A stretch of DNA of 64,000 nt from assembly GCA_032334235.1 (NCBI GenBank), contig JAVSGI010000005.1, positions 1,922,001 through 1,986,000 on the forward strand. Reading direction: 5' to 3'. The position numbers and the translations under genes are program-made. The stretch's first letter is position 1; every line of letters starts with the position of its first letter. The notes below the pieces were generated by a model, which was not told the DNA's origin, did not search any database, and was given only the letters and a program-made list of their open reading frames with translations. This document shows, piece after piece, positions 16,693-24,997 of this stretch. The DNA is from Paracoccaceae bacterium Fryx2. Lineage in GTDB: Bacteria > Pseudomonadota > Alphaproteobacteria > Rhodobacterales > Rhodobacteraceae.

Positions 16693-17598
16693 CTACGCGA
16701 CCATATCGAGTGAGTTCAGGTTTGCATAGAACGCCTCCTCTGCTTCTGCGGGTGGGATGTATCCGATTGGGCCAAGCAGGCGGCGGTTGTTATACCAATC
16801 GATCCATTTCAGCGTTTCCCATTCGACCTCGCGCATTGATTTCCAGGGGCCGATCTGGTTGATGACCTCTGTCTTGAACAGGCCGATGACGCATTCAGCC
16901 AAGGCGTTGTCATAGGCATCGCCAACTGTTCCAACGGAAAGGTCGATCTCGGCCTTGGCCAGGCGTTCGGTGTATTTGATCGACAGGTATTGTGATCCGC
17001 GGTCCGAATGGTGGACCAAGCTCTTGTTATCCGGCGTCTTTCTTTGCCAGATCGCTTGCTCCAGCGCGTCGAGCACAAACTGGGTCTTCATCGATGTCGA
17101 GACGCGCCAACCGACAATACGACGTGCAAAGACGTCGATGACGAAGGCCACGTAGACGGTGCCGGACCATGTGGGCACATAGGTGAAATCTGAAACCCAC
17201 AGCTTGTTCGGCCGATCCGCCATGAACAGCCGGTTCACCTTGTCGTCCGGGCAAGGCAGAGACGTGTCAGGATTGGTCGTGATGACCTTCTTGCCACGGA
17301 CCACGCCCCTGATGCCCAGATGGCGCATCAATCGTTCCACGGTGCAGCGGGCGGCGTCTTCACCCTGCCGTCGCAAAACATGCCAGATCTTCCGCGCGCC
17401 ATAGAGCTTGCGGTTGGCATCCCAGGCCGCGTCGATCTTGAGGCTCAGGGCGGCATCCGATTTGGCCCGGGCCGAGGCCCGGTCAGGATCACGCATGATC
17501 GCCCGCCGGTCATAAAAGGTGGAAGGGGCAAACTGCAGTGCCCTGCAGATCGGCTCGACCCCGAATGCCTCTCGGCTTTCCTCAATGAAAGCAGTCAT
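16693..17598 (-). CDS. IS3-family OrfB transposase (copy 2)
   Basis: 301 residues, identical in sequence to OrfB of copy 1, with the DDE residues in WVSDFTYV, HHSDRGSQY and ALAECVIGL. Start overlaps the OrfA stop. Confidence 0.93.
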   Translation of the reverse strand: MTAFIEESREAFGVEPICRALQFAPSTFYDRRAIMRDPDRASARAKSDAALSLKIDAAWDANRKLYGARKIWHVLRRQGEDAARCTVERLMRHLGIRGVVRGKKVITTNPDTSLPCPDDKVNRLFMADRPNKLWVSDFTYVPTWSGTVYVAFVIDVFARRIVGWRVSTSMKTQFVLDALEQAIWQRKTPDNKSLVHHSDRGSQYLSIKYTERLAKAEIDLSVGTVGDAYDNALAECVIGLFKTEVINQIGPWKSMREVEWETLKWIDWYNNRRLLGPIGYIPPAEAEEAFYANLNSLDMVA

Positions 17599-17936
17599 TT
17601 GCGAAACGGGCGGTCGAGCTCCGCCTGGGCAAAATACGCTGAAGCTTTGCGCAGAATCTCGTTCGCTTGCCGCAGTTCCCGGTTCTCGCGCTCAAGCTCT
17701 TTGATCCGCGCGATCTCAGCGCTGGTAGGTCCCGGCCGTTCGCCACCATCGCGCTGGACCTGTCGCATCCAGACGCGAAGGCTGTCCGTCGAACAGCCCA
17801 ATTTACCTGCAATCGCCGTCAGCGCCGCAGCCTCGCTCTGATAATCATCGCGGTGTTCCATCGCCAGCCGCACCGCACGCTCGCGGAACTCAGGTGAATA
17901 CGGCTTCGAGGTCTTCTTCTTTGAGGTCTGTTCCAT
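17595..17936 (-). CDS. IS3-family OrfA (copy 2)
   Basis: Identical in sequence to OrfA of copy 1: HTH domain followed by the leucine-zipper-like coiled coil. Same alternative TTG start nine bases upstream. Confidence 0.9.
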   Translation of the reverse strand: MEQTSKKKTSKPYSPEFRERAVRLAMEHRDDYQSEAAALTAIAGKLGCSTDSLRVWMRQVQRDGGERPGPTSAEIARIKELERENRELRQANEILRKASAYFAQAELDRPFRK

Positions 17937-18046
17937 AACGGGCAATTCTCCGAGAGTTTTGCCCTCCGGTAAACCCGGGGCGGTTCAGATGTCACCGTCG
18001 CCCATCCCTCGCTCGACAGCTTCGATGCCCTTCTGGGAGCCTGCGC

Positions 18047-18862
18047 ATGACCTCCCGCGAGATCGACATCCACACGCTGCCCGGCATGCTGACCGCGCTG
18101 CGCCTGCCCAGCTTCCACAAGCTTTGGGCCGACATCGCCACCCGTGCCGACACCGAAGGCTGGCCCGCTGCCCGCTTTCTGGCTGTCCTCGCGGAATACG
18201 AACTGGCCGAGCGCGACATGCGCCGCATTCAGCGCCACATGAACGAGGCACAGCTACCGGCTGGCAAGACGCTGGCGACCTTCGACTTCAAGGCGCTGCC
18301 AACCCTGCCGCGCGCCCGGATCGAGGCCTTGGCGGCCGGCGACTGGCTGGAGGGCGGCGGCAACCTGATCGCCATCGGCAATTCCGGCACGGGCAAAACG
18401 CACATTCTCTGCGCGATAGGCCATGCCCTGATCGAGCGGGGACACCGCGTGTTCTATACCCGCACCAGCGATCTGGTGCAGCGACTTCAGGCCGCCCGCC
18501 GCGATCTGGTGCTCGAAGCCGCGCTCGCCAAGCTCGACAAGTTCGACCTGATCATCCTCGACGACATCACCTACGCCCACAAGGATCAGGCCGAGACAGG
18601 CGTGCTCTTCGAGCTGATCGCCCGGCGCTACGAATGCCGCAGCATCGCGATCGCCGCCAACCAGCCCTTCAGCGGCTGGGACCAGATCTTCCCGGACAAG
18701 GCGATGACCGTCGCCGCCATCGACCGGCTGGTTCATCACGCAGCGATCCTGGAGATGAATGCCGAAAGCTTCCGCCAGCGCGCGGCCGCCTCCAACAAAG
18801 AGGCGCTGAGCAGACCGCCAACGACAACCATCGCCGACAACAAGGACAAAGGAGAAGGCTGA
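18047..18862 (+). CDS. istB: IS21-family IstB ATPase helper (element A)
   Basis: 271 residues with Walker A GNSGTGKTH and Walker B LIILDDITYAHKDQ, the IstB/DnaC-like pattern, and GWDQIFPDKAMTVAAIDRLV near the C-terminus. ATG 18047 overlaps the native istA stop (18048-18050). The last 20 codons of istA lie between 17991 and 18050, cut off from the rest by IS3 copy 2. The right end repeats of element A follow at 18898-18951. Confidence 0.92.
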   Translation: MTSREIDIHTLPGMLTALRLPSFHKLWADIATRADTEGWPAARFLAVLAEYELAERDMRRIQRHMNEAQLPAGKTLATFDFKALPTLPRARIEALAAGDWLEGGGNLIAIGNSGTGKTHILCAIGHALIERGHRVFYTRTSDLVQRLQAARRDLVLEAALAKLDKFDLIILDDITYAHKDQAETGVLFELIARRYECRSIAIAANQPFSGWDQIFPDKAMTVAAIDRLVHHAAILEMNAESFRQRAAASNKEALSRPPTTTIADNKDKGEG

Positions 18863-18951
18863 GCGAAAAACAATTCCAGATACGCCAACCCAGCGGCCTA
18901 AAACCGGCCAACGTGGTTGACGGTCACGGACATGCTGGTTGACGCGCTACA

Positions 18952-19299
18952 TACGAGTTCCAGTCGATCACCGGCGCCAACGACCAGCATGTGTTCATGA
19001 ACGACGAGTACATCTACGGCGTCCGGGCGCGGGTCAATGCGGGCTTCGGTCTCTGGCAGCTTGCTTACGGCTCCAAAGCCGACCTGACCGAAGAGACCTA
19101 CGCTGCCGCGCGGGCCGCGATGATGGACTTCAAGAGCGACGGCGGGCGCATCCTGGGCGTGCCCCCGACTGTCCTGGTGGTGCCGCCGTCACTGGAAAGC
19201 GCGGCGCTGCACCCGCTGAACACCGAAACGAAGGACGGCGGCGGGTCGAACCCCTGGAAGGGCACGGCGGAACTGATCGTCACGCCGTATGTGGCCTGA
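18952..19299 (+). pseudogene. Mu gpT-like major head protein, 3' fragment
   Basis: Resumes the head protein after the IS21 composite: YEFQSITGANDQHVFMNDEY, then YGVRARVNAGFGLWQLAYGS, RILGVPPTVLVVPPSLE and GTAELIVTPYVA. These are standard C-terminal features of Mu T. Its stop lies four bases before the protease start. Confidence 0.88.
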
Positions 19300-19303
19300 C
19301 GCC

Positions 19304-20148
19304 ATGCCCGGGCTTGCCCTTGGCATCTGCGACCGCGCCCTTGCGCCGGGCGGTTCCGCGCCCGAATGGGTGCAGCTCTTCCCGGAAGGGCGGATGACCG
19401 GGCGCGACGGTCGCGAATTCGATCTGGCGGACCCGGCCGCCCTGGTGCTGGCCTTCCAGTCGGCCGGCGTCGATCTGCCGATCGACTACGAACACCAGAA
19501 CGACCGGCCGGAAGCCAAGCTGAACGGCCCGGTTCCGGCGGCGGGCTGGATCAAGGAACTGAAGATCGCGGCAGGCGGGCTCTGGGGCCGGGTGGAATGG
19601 ACGGCAACAGCGCGCGAGATGATCGGCAACCGGGAATACCGCTACCTGTCCCCGAGCTTCCTTTTCCCAGGAAGACACCATGCCCCCCGAAACCACCCCC
19701 GCCGCAGCGCGCTACGCCCGCCTTGCCGAAGCCCTGAAGCTCGGGCCGGACGCAACCGAAGAAGAGATGCTTGCCGCCCTGGCAGAGCTGCTGAAGGCCA
19801 AGGGCACTGATGCCCCGGACCCGGCCAAGTTCGTGCCGGTCGAGACGGTGCAGGCCATGCTGGCCGAACGCAACCTGACCCTTGCCACCGCCTCAGAAGG
19901 TCGCGGATGCCCTGCGGCGCGGCTACATTTCGCCAGCGATGAAGGGATGGGCCACCGCGCTCTGCATGAACGACGAGGCGAGCTTTGACCGCTTCGTTGC
20001 CAGCACGGTGCCGCCCTTTGCGCATCTCCTCAAGCCGTCGCACATGGGCGCGCAGCCGCCGGGAAGCCCCGCGTCGCGCACCGGGTCTGACATGGCGGAA
20101 GCCGTCTGCGCGCAGCTCGGGCTGCCTCCGGGCACGCTGAGGGATTGA
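19304..20148 (+). pseudogene. Mu I-like prohead protease/scaffold, frameshifted
   Basis: The N-terminal part (LFPEGRMTGRDGREFDL, DLPIDYEHQNDRPEAKLNG, REYRYLSPSFLF) is the Mu I protease region in one frame up to about 19665. It continues as QEDTMPPETTPAAARYARLA in another frame from 19668, then as KVADALRRGYISPAMKGWAT in a third from about 19890. Two frame changes, the first probably with loss of some tens of residues, make it non-functional. In Mu, I precedes T; here it follows T. Confidence 0.75.
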
Positions 20149-20288
20149 AGATCGGGTCGGGGAAACCCGGCCTGATGCCAGCGGAGAAGAGAGAGCTCCG
20201 CGAGTGGCACCCCGCCGGCCGGATTTTTTTTTCCTGGGCCGGTTGGCGGGGGGTCGGGCGAAACACCGCAAAGCAGGAACCTTCCCGA

Positions 20289-20648
20289 ATGACAGAACTC
20301 GCGCGCCCCTTCCCCCGGCCAACCGCGCAGGTGGAACCCTACTTCAACGTGCTGGGCGCGGAGCTGACCGTTGAATTCCTGCTGACCTTCGACGGGGCGG
20401 AACTCTACCTGGCAGCCGAACCCAAGGGCCGGTCCCGCCTTGAAACTCTGGTCGGACCGGACAAGGCCCGCGCTCTGGGCAGGTCCACCCGGATCACGCA
20501 ACGCCGCGTCCCGCTTGCCAAGGCATGGCTTGCCGCCGTCCTGGAATGGCAGGGCCATTCCACCGCCGATATCGCCCGGACGCTCCGCACCAGCGACATC
20601 AGCGTCCGGAAATGGCTGAAGGTGGCAGAAGAACGGCGGGTGGGATGA
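20289..20648 (+). CDS. Phage HTH protein (Mor-like position uncertain)
   Basis: 119 residues. YFNVLGAELTVEFLLTFDGA and a C-terminal helix-turn-helix (HSTADIARTLRTSDISVRKWLK) are seen. Similar proteins occur in alphaproteobacterial Mu-like phages; the second half resembles Mor/C-type or resolvase-like HTH. No RBS stands out. It looks intact although its neighbours are broken. Confidence 0.5.
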   Translation: MTELARPFPRPTAQVEPYFNVLGAELTVEFLLTFDGAELYLAAEPKGRSRLETLVGPDKARALGRSTRITQRRVPLAKAWLAAVLEWQGHSTADIARTLRTSDISVRKWLKVAEERRVG

Positions 20649-20755
20649 CGGAGGGCCGCGATTCCCCTCATTGCCTAGCACCACGGCTGGCGCCGCAGTG
20701 GGCTCCTGTACCGCGAAATTTTCCAGTGTCGTCATCCCGACGGGAGACATAACCG

Positions 20756-20974
20756 ATGACCACCGATTCCCGCAACACCGCTGCAAGCGACAATCGTGCC
20801 CTGATCAGCGATGCCCTGACCGAGTCGCGCCAGCTCCTCGCCCTGCTTGAGGCTGCCACCAGTGCTGCGACCCGCGCCAGTGCCGCCCTTTCAAGTGCCC
20901 TTGAACACGGCGTTCAACAGGGTGTTGAAGCCCTGCCCGCGTCCGATGCGCCGGTCTCCGATCATCGCCGGTAA
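20756..20974 (+). CDS. Small prophage protein, unknown
   Basis: 72 residues, Ala/Ser-rich helical (LISDALTESRQLLALLEAAT), with GGGAGA upstream of ATG 20756. I do not recognise it. Its end may be frameshifted relative to the DNA-binding fragment that follows. Confidence 0.35.
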   Translation: MTTDSRNTAASDNRALISDALTESRQLLALLEAATSAATRASAALSSALEHGVQQGVEALPASDAPVSDHRR

Positions 20975-20992
20975 CACCGCTCCGGCCCGCCC

Positions 20993-21202
20993 GCCAAGAT
21001 CGACAACGACCCCGAGCTTGCCGCCTTCATCCGCGCCTGGATCGACCGGCTGACCTTCGTCCAGATCGCCGATGCGGTCGCCGCGCACTTCGCCGCGCAA
21101 CGCCACGTCAAACGCTCCGCAATCCACGCCTGGTGGCAACGCAACCGCCCGCCCAAGCCGAAGCGCCGCTCACCCCGGACAAGCTCGGTCCGTCCCGGGT
21201 AG
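20993..21202 (+). pseudogene. Phage DNA-binding/small-terminase-like fragment without a start
   Basis: The frame reads KIDNDPELAAFIRAWIDRL, TFVQIADAVAAHFAAQRHVK and RSAIHAWWQRNRPPKPK, a compact HTH pattern I associate with small phage DNA-binding proteins. No start codon lies between the in-frame TAA at 20972 and this region, so it is probably a remnant fused or shifted from the gene at 20756. Confidence 0.4.
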
Positions 21203-21228
21203 CCTCCGGACGTCGCTCCTCTTCCGTT

Positions 21229-21273
21229 ATCAAACCGTCTGGAGGAGATAATCAAACCATGTGAACACAAACA
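21229..21273. repeat. Prophage right end with inverted copies of the terminal repeat
   Basis: ATCAAACCATGTGAA (21251-21265) is the exact inverse of the left-end repeats, and a partial copy ATCAAACC lies at 21229-21236. The distance from the repeat to the proposed CA tip (21273) is 8 bases, the same as on the left. Confidence 0.6.
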
Positions 21274-21274
21274 A

Positions 21275-21315
21275 GCGGGGGGTTTCACACCCCCCGCACC
21301 CCCCGTGGGGTATTT
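21275..21315. repeat. GC-hairpin intergenic element, copy 1
   Basis: GCGGGGGG (21275-21282) pairs with CCCCCCGC (21290-21297), followed by ACCCCCCGTGGGGTATTT. The tail motif recurs after hairpins at 31610 and 61891. It ends at the stop of the folate cyclo-ligase gene and may act as its terminator on the minus strand. Confidence 0.6.
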
Positions 21316-21870
21316 TCACCAAGAAGAAAGCGCAAAGGGTCCGGCCTCGGTGATCACCGTGTCGAGGCGTTCGTCGGTGGCATCGGTGGGGACCAGCGGG
21401 ACTTCCTGCGCGTCGAAGGCGAAGCCCACTGCGAGCGTGGGGTGGCGGGCGCGCAGGGCCTGCAGGGTGCGGTCGTAGAATCCGCCGCCGTAGCCGAGGC
21501 GGAAGCCGCGCCGGTCGAAGGCCAGGAGGGGAACGATCAGCACCTGCGGGTCGAGCCAGGCTCCCTCGGCCGGGACCAGCGCGCCGAACGTGCCCGGGAC
21601 CATCGGGCAGCCCGGGGTCCATTCGCGAAACCGCAGGGGTTGTGCAGGACCGGGGATCACCGGCACGCAGACCGGGCCGTCGTGGGCGGCCATGGCCTCG
21701 GCCGGGTCGATCTCGGTCCGCATCGCCATGTAGCCGGCCAGAACCTTGCCCGCATGGGGCGCCAGCCAGTCGGCCAGCAGCGCGCCCGCCTGCCCCTGCC
21801 CCGCCGCATGGGCCGTCTTGCGCGCGGCGAAGGCGGCGCGGCGGGCTTCGGCCTTGGCGTCGGCCGTCAT
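21316..21870 (-). CDS. 5-formyltetrahydrofolate cyclo-ligase family protein
   Basis: 184 residues. Converts 5-formyl-THF to 5,10-methenyl-THF with ATP. The family pattern LIVPLLAFDRRGFRLGYGGGFYDRTL near residues 110-135 and the basic N-terminus (KAEARRAAFAARK) are present. ATG overlaps the stop of mgtE by four bases, so the two are co-transcribed. Confidence 0.87.
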   Translation of the reverse strand: MTADAKAEARRAAFAARKTAHAAGQGQAGALLADWLAPHAGKVLAGYMAMRTEIDPAEAMAAHDGPVCVPVIPGPAQPLRFREWTPGCPMVPGTFGALVPAEGAWLDPQVLIVPLLAFDRRGFRLGYGGGFYDRTLQALRARHPTLAVGFAFDAQEVPLVPTDATDERLDTVITEAGPFALSSW

Positions 21871-23240
21871 ATCAGCATCACGGCGGCAAGGCCGAGGAAG
21901 GCGAAGAAGCCCACGACATCGGTCACCGTGGTCACGAAGGTGCCCGAGGCCAGCGCCGGGTCGACGCGGGCCTTTTCCATCAGCACCGGGATCAGGATAC
22001 CCGCCATGCCCGCGACAAGCATGTTGACCACCATGGCGATGCCGATCACCAGCCCCAGCATCCGGTCACCGAACCAGACCCAGCTGACGAGCCCCATCAC
22101 CACCGCGAAGAACAGCCCGTTCACCAGCCCGACGATGGTTTCGCGCCGGATCACCCGCCAGACGTTCGAGCCGGTGAGGTCGCGGGTCGCAAGTGCGCGC
22201 ACGGCCACCGTCAGCGACTGGGTGCCCGCGTTGCCGCCCATCGAGGCCACGATCGGCATCAGCACTGCCAGCGCCACAAGCGAGGTGATCGTGTCCGAGA
22301 ACTGGGCGATGACCAGACTGGCGAGGATCGCCGTCAGCAGGTTGACGAACAGCCACGGCAGGCGCAGGCGCGTGGTTTCAAGCACCCGGTCGGAAATGGC
22401 GCTTTCGTCGCCGACCCCGGCGAGGCGCAGCATGTCTTCCTCGTGTTCCTCGTCGAGCACGTTCATCGCGTCGTCGATGGTGATCACGCCGACCAGCCGC
22501 CCGGCCGCATCGACCACCGGGCAGGAAATCAGGTGATACTGGTTGAAGATATAGGCCACGTCGGCCTCGGCATCGGTGGCCTTGACGGTGCGGAAGCTGT
22601 CTTCGACCAGATCGCGCAGCCGGGCATCGCGCCTGGCCGACAACAGGCGGCCAAGGGTCACATAGCCTTGCGGTTTCATCCGGGGGTCGACCAGGATGAC
22701 ATGGTAGAACTGGTCGGGCAGCCGCTCGGCCTCGTGCAGCCAGTCGGTCGCCTCGCCCACCGTCCAGTGTTCGGGGGCGACGACCACCTCGCGTTGCATC
22801 AGGCGGCCGGCCGAATATTCCGGGTAGCTCATCGCCTGTTCGACCGCGACCCGGTCGACATCCTCCAGCGCGCCGAGGATCATCGCCTGCTGCGGTTCTT
22901 CGAGGTCTTCGAGGATGTCGACGACATCATCGGTGTCCAGATCGCGGACCGCTTCGGCCAGCGTCTCGGGCGACAGGGAGTCGATCACCTCTTCGCGGAT
23001 CGACTCGTCGATTTCCGACAGGATCTCGCCGTCGATCTCGCCGGACCACATGCGCAGCAGGTCGCGGCGGTCTGCGGGGCGGATCTGTTCCAGAAGGTCG
23101 GCAATGTCGGCGGCGTGCAGCGGGTCGATCAGCGCCGTCAGCCGGACGGTATCGCCCGCCTCGACCGCCGCCAGAATCGCGGCGATGCGGCGGGCGTCGA
23201 GCGCGTCGCCTTCCGTCTCGGGCAGTGTTGAGTCCGTCAT
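21867..23240 (-). CDS. mgtE: MgtE magnesium transporter
   Basis: 457 residues. N-terminal MgtE_N superhelical domain (LLEQIRPADRRDLLRMWSGE), a CBS-domain pair (QREVVVAPEHWTVGEATDWL and DAEADVAYIFNQYHLISCPV) that senses Mg2+, and a five-helix C-terminal pore domain (RLPWLFVNLLTAILASLVIA, GNAGTQSLTVAVRALA). ATG 23240 is chosen because GGAGG precedes it at normal spacing; an upstream TTG at 23255 is possible. Confidence 0.93.
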   Translation of the reverse strand: MTDSTLPETEGDALDARRIAAILAAVEAGDTVRLTALIDPLHAADIADLLEQIRPADRRDLLRMWSGEIDGEILSEIDESIREEVIDSLSPETLAEAVRDLDTDDVVDILEDLEEPQQAMILGALEDVDRVAVEQAMSYPEYSAGRLMQREVVVAPEHWTVGEATDWLHEAERLPDQFYHVILVDPRMKPQGYVTLGRLLSARRDARLRDLVEDSFRTVKATDAEADVAYIFNQYHLISCPVVDAAGRLVGVITIDDAMNVLDEEHEEDMLRLAGVGDESAISDRVLETTRLRLPWLFVNLLTAILASLVIAQFSDTITSLVALAVLMPIVASMGGNAGTQSLTVAVRALATRDLTGSNVWRVIRRETIVGLVNGLFFAVVMGLVSWVWFGDRMLGLVIGIAMVVNMLVAGMAGILIPVLMEKARVDPALASGTFVTTVTDVVGFFAFLGLAAVMLI

Positions 23241-23362
23241 TCCGCCTCCGAACAAGATGGAGCGACCTTAGCGAATGTCGTTTCAAAGCGACAGGGCCAC
23301 GCGGGAAATTTACCGCAGGGGACAAAGGGCCTAGGGTGGCCGGAACGGGCAAGGGGGCGGGC

Positions 23363-24640
23363 ATGGCGGATCTGGTTCTGGGGCAGGTGCTGTCCTTCGC
23401 GGGCGATGCGATGCGCGACGGGCCGGGGGCGGCGCGTCACATCACCCACGGCGGCGTGCTGATCGAGGGCGGGCGAATTGTGGCGGTGGGCGACGGGGCG
23501 GGCCTGCGGGCGGCGCATCCGGGCGCGCGTGTGACCGACCACGGGGCGGCGCTGATTTCGGCCGGCTTTGTCGATGCCCATGTGCATTACCCGCAGACCG
23601 CGATCATCGCCAGCTGGGGCAAGCGGCTGATCGACTGGCTGAACACCTACACCTTCCCCGAAGAGATGCGCTTTGCCGATGCGGGCTATGCCGCCGAGAT
23701 TGCCGGGCGCTACCTGGATCTGACGCTGGCGCAGGGCACCACCACGGTGTGCAGCTATGCCACGATCCATCCGCAAAGCGTGGACGCGATCTTTGAGGCC
23801 GCACGGGCGCGGGGTCAGCGCATCTTTGCCGGCAAGACCTGCATGGACCGCAACGCCCCCGAGGGGCTCTGCGACACTGTGCAGTCGGCCTATGATGACA
23901 GCAAGCGCCTGCTGCGGGCGTGGCACGGGGTGGACCGGCTGTCCTATGTGATCACGCCGCGCTTTTCCCCGACCTCGACGCCCGAGCAACTGGCGGCGCT
24001 GGGGGCGCTTTGGCGCGAATATCCTGACTGCCTGATGCAGACGCATCTCAGCGAGCAGCCCGACGAGATCGCCTGGGTTCAAAGCCTGTTTCCGCAGTCG
24101 CGCGACTATCTTGACACCTACGAGGCGCAGGGCCTGCTACGTGAGGGCGCGGTTTACGGCCACGCCATCCACCTGACGCCGCGCGAACGCGACAGGCTGG
24201 CCGAGGCGGGGGCGAGCGTGGTGCATTGCCCGACCTCGAACACCTTCATCGGGTCAGGCCTGTTCGACATGGGGCTGGCAGCAAGGCTGCGGGTCGGGTT
24301 GGCCACCGACACCGGCGGCGGGTCGTCCTTTTCCATGCTGCGCACCATGGCGGCGGCCTATGAGGTGGCGCAGTTGCGCGGCCAGCCGCTGCACCCGGCG
24401 CAGCTGTGGTGGCTCGCCACGGTCGGCTCGGCACGCGCCCTGCACGCCGAACACCAGATCGGCAATCTGGCACCGGGGATCGAGGCCGATCTGGTGGTGA
24501 TCGACCTCGCCTCGACCCCCGCCATCGCGCAGGCGGTGACACGGGCGGAGGATCTGTGGCAGGCGCTGTTTCCCACCATCATGATGGGCGACGACCGCGC
24601 GATCCGGTCGGTCTGGGTCGGGGGGCGGCAGGTTTTCTGA
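23363..24640 (+). CDS. guaD: Guanine deaminase
   Basis: 425 residues, amidohydrolase superfamily. Metal ligands are seen in FVDAHVHYPQTAII and QTHLSEQPDEI, and later GHAIHLTPRE and LATDTGGGSSFSML carry the remaining His and Asp. LIDWLNTYTFPEEMRF is typical of GuaD. It converts guanine to xanthine. ATG 23363 starts MADLVLGQVLSFAGD. A second purine-deaminase-like gene lies 6 kb away (29279-30628). Confidence 0.9.
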   Translation: MADLVLGQVLSFAGDAMRDGPGAARHITHGGVLIEGGRIVAVGDGAGLRAAHPGARVTDHGAALISAGFVDAHVHYPQTAIIASWGKRLIDWLNTYTFPEEMRFADAGYAAEIAGRYLDLTLAQGTTTVCSYATIHPQSVDAIFEAARARGQRIFAGKTCMDRNAPEGLCDTVQSAYDDSKRLLRAWHGVDRLSYVITPRFSPTSTPEQLAALGALWREYPDCLMQTHLSEQPDEIAWVQSLFPQSRDYLDTYEAQGLLREGAVYGHAIHLTPRERDRLAEAGASVVHCPTSNTFIGSGLFDMGLAARLRVGLATDTGGGSSFSMLRTMAAAYEVAQLRGQPLHPAQLWWLATVGSARALHAEHQIGNLAPGIEADLVVIDLASTPAIAQAVTRAEDLWQALFPTIMMGDDRAIRSVWVGGRQVF

Positions 24641-24997
24641 AAAGCGGGCCGGAGGGGAACGGAGTGCGCGCACGGTCGGCGGAAATCGACCCGCGGTGCC
24701 GATCAGGCATCCGTGCAGCCGGGCCGTTGATGGACGCAAGCTTGACGAGGCGCGTCTGCTGGGCGGGCGGGGCAGGCCGCCGCACGGTGCCCATGAGCAT
24801 CGGGGGAACGGGCGACCGTGCAGCAGGGGTGCCCCTCGCAGCCGGTCCGAAGATCGGCGGTGACTGCCTGCCGCAGGCGCCGATCCGGTCCGTGCTGTTT
24901 CATACGTTGCATCGTGGAGTGGGCACGCCTTGCCGACGCAGGCTTGGCGACCCGACAGGTATGCCGTCAGGTCGCCGCCGGAACCCGGCGGTCCGGT
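24641..24997. other. Intergenic stretch, no gene seen
   Basis: 357 bases between convergent guaD and the YidB-like gene. No convincing coding sequence, tRNA or strong terminator was found. Confidence 0.5.

Larger units (their letters stand above)
16652..17987 (-). mobile_element. IS3-family insertion sequence, copy 2 (1336 bp, inverted)
   Basis: Same length, same terminal repeats and identical protein products as copy 1, on the opposite strand. Target duplication GAT (16649-16651, 17988-17990) is intact. It inserted 20 codons before the end of istA of element A. Because each copy has its own matching duplication, neither has recombined with the other since insertion. Confidence 0.95.
12441..18951 (+). 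mobile_element. IS21-family element A, split by IS21 element B and IS3 copy 2
   Basis: Tips are TGTTGCGCGACAACCA (12441) and, inverted, TGTAGCGCGTCAACCA (ending 18951). A second internal repeat pair, CAACCACCTTGGCCGG on the left and CAACCACGTTGGCCGG on the right, fits the multiple end repeats of IS21. The target duplication is TACGAG (12435-12440, 18952-18957). Removing the two inner insertions and their duplications gives 2587 bp with complete istA (502 codons) and istB. Confidence 0.92.
4286..21273 (+). mobile_element. Decayed Mu-like transposable prophage riddled with nested insertion sequences
   Basis: The element is identified by a repressor/Ner-type divergent control region at the left, a transposition protein B fragment, a GemA (gp16) gene, a Mu gpT-type major head gene, a Mu I-type protease and terminal repeats. 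The proposed tips are TG at 4286 and CA at 21273: both lie exactly 8 bases outside inverted copies of TTCACATGGTTTGAT, and AGCG abuts both tips (4282-4285 and 21274-21277). Mu usually duplicates 5 bp, so the tips may be off by a base. Subtracting the IS66 and IS21 composites with their duplications leaves about 5.9 kb, far below a functional ~37 kb Mu-like genome. Transposase A, lysis, portal and tail genes are gone. Confidence 0.8.

Noticed and set aside
4246-21297. Direct repeat of the GC hairpin as an attachment-site duplication
   Set aside because: The hairpins differ in length and loop, and they lie outside the TG/CA tips at unequal distances; they are better explained as two neighbouring host hairpins between which the phage landed.
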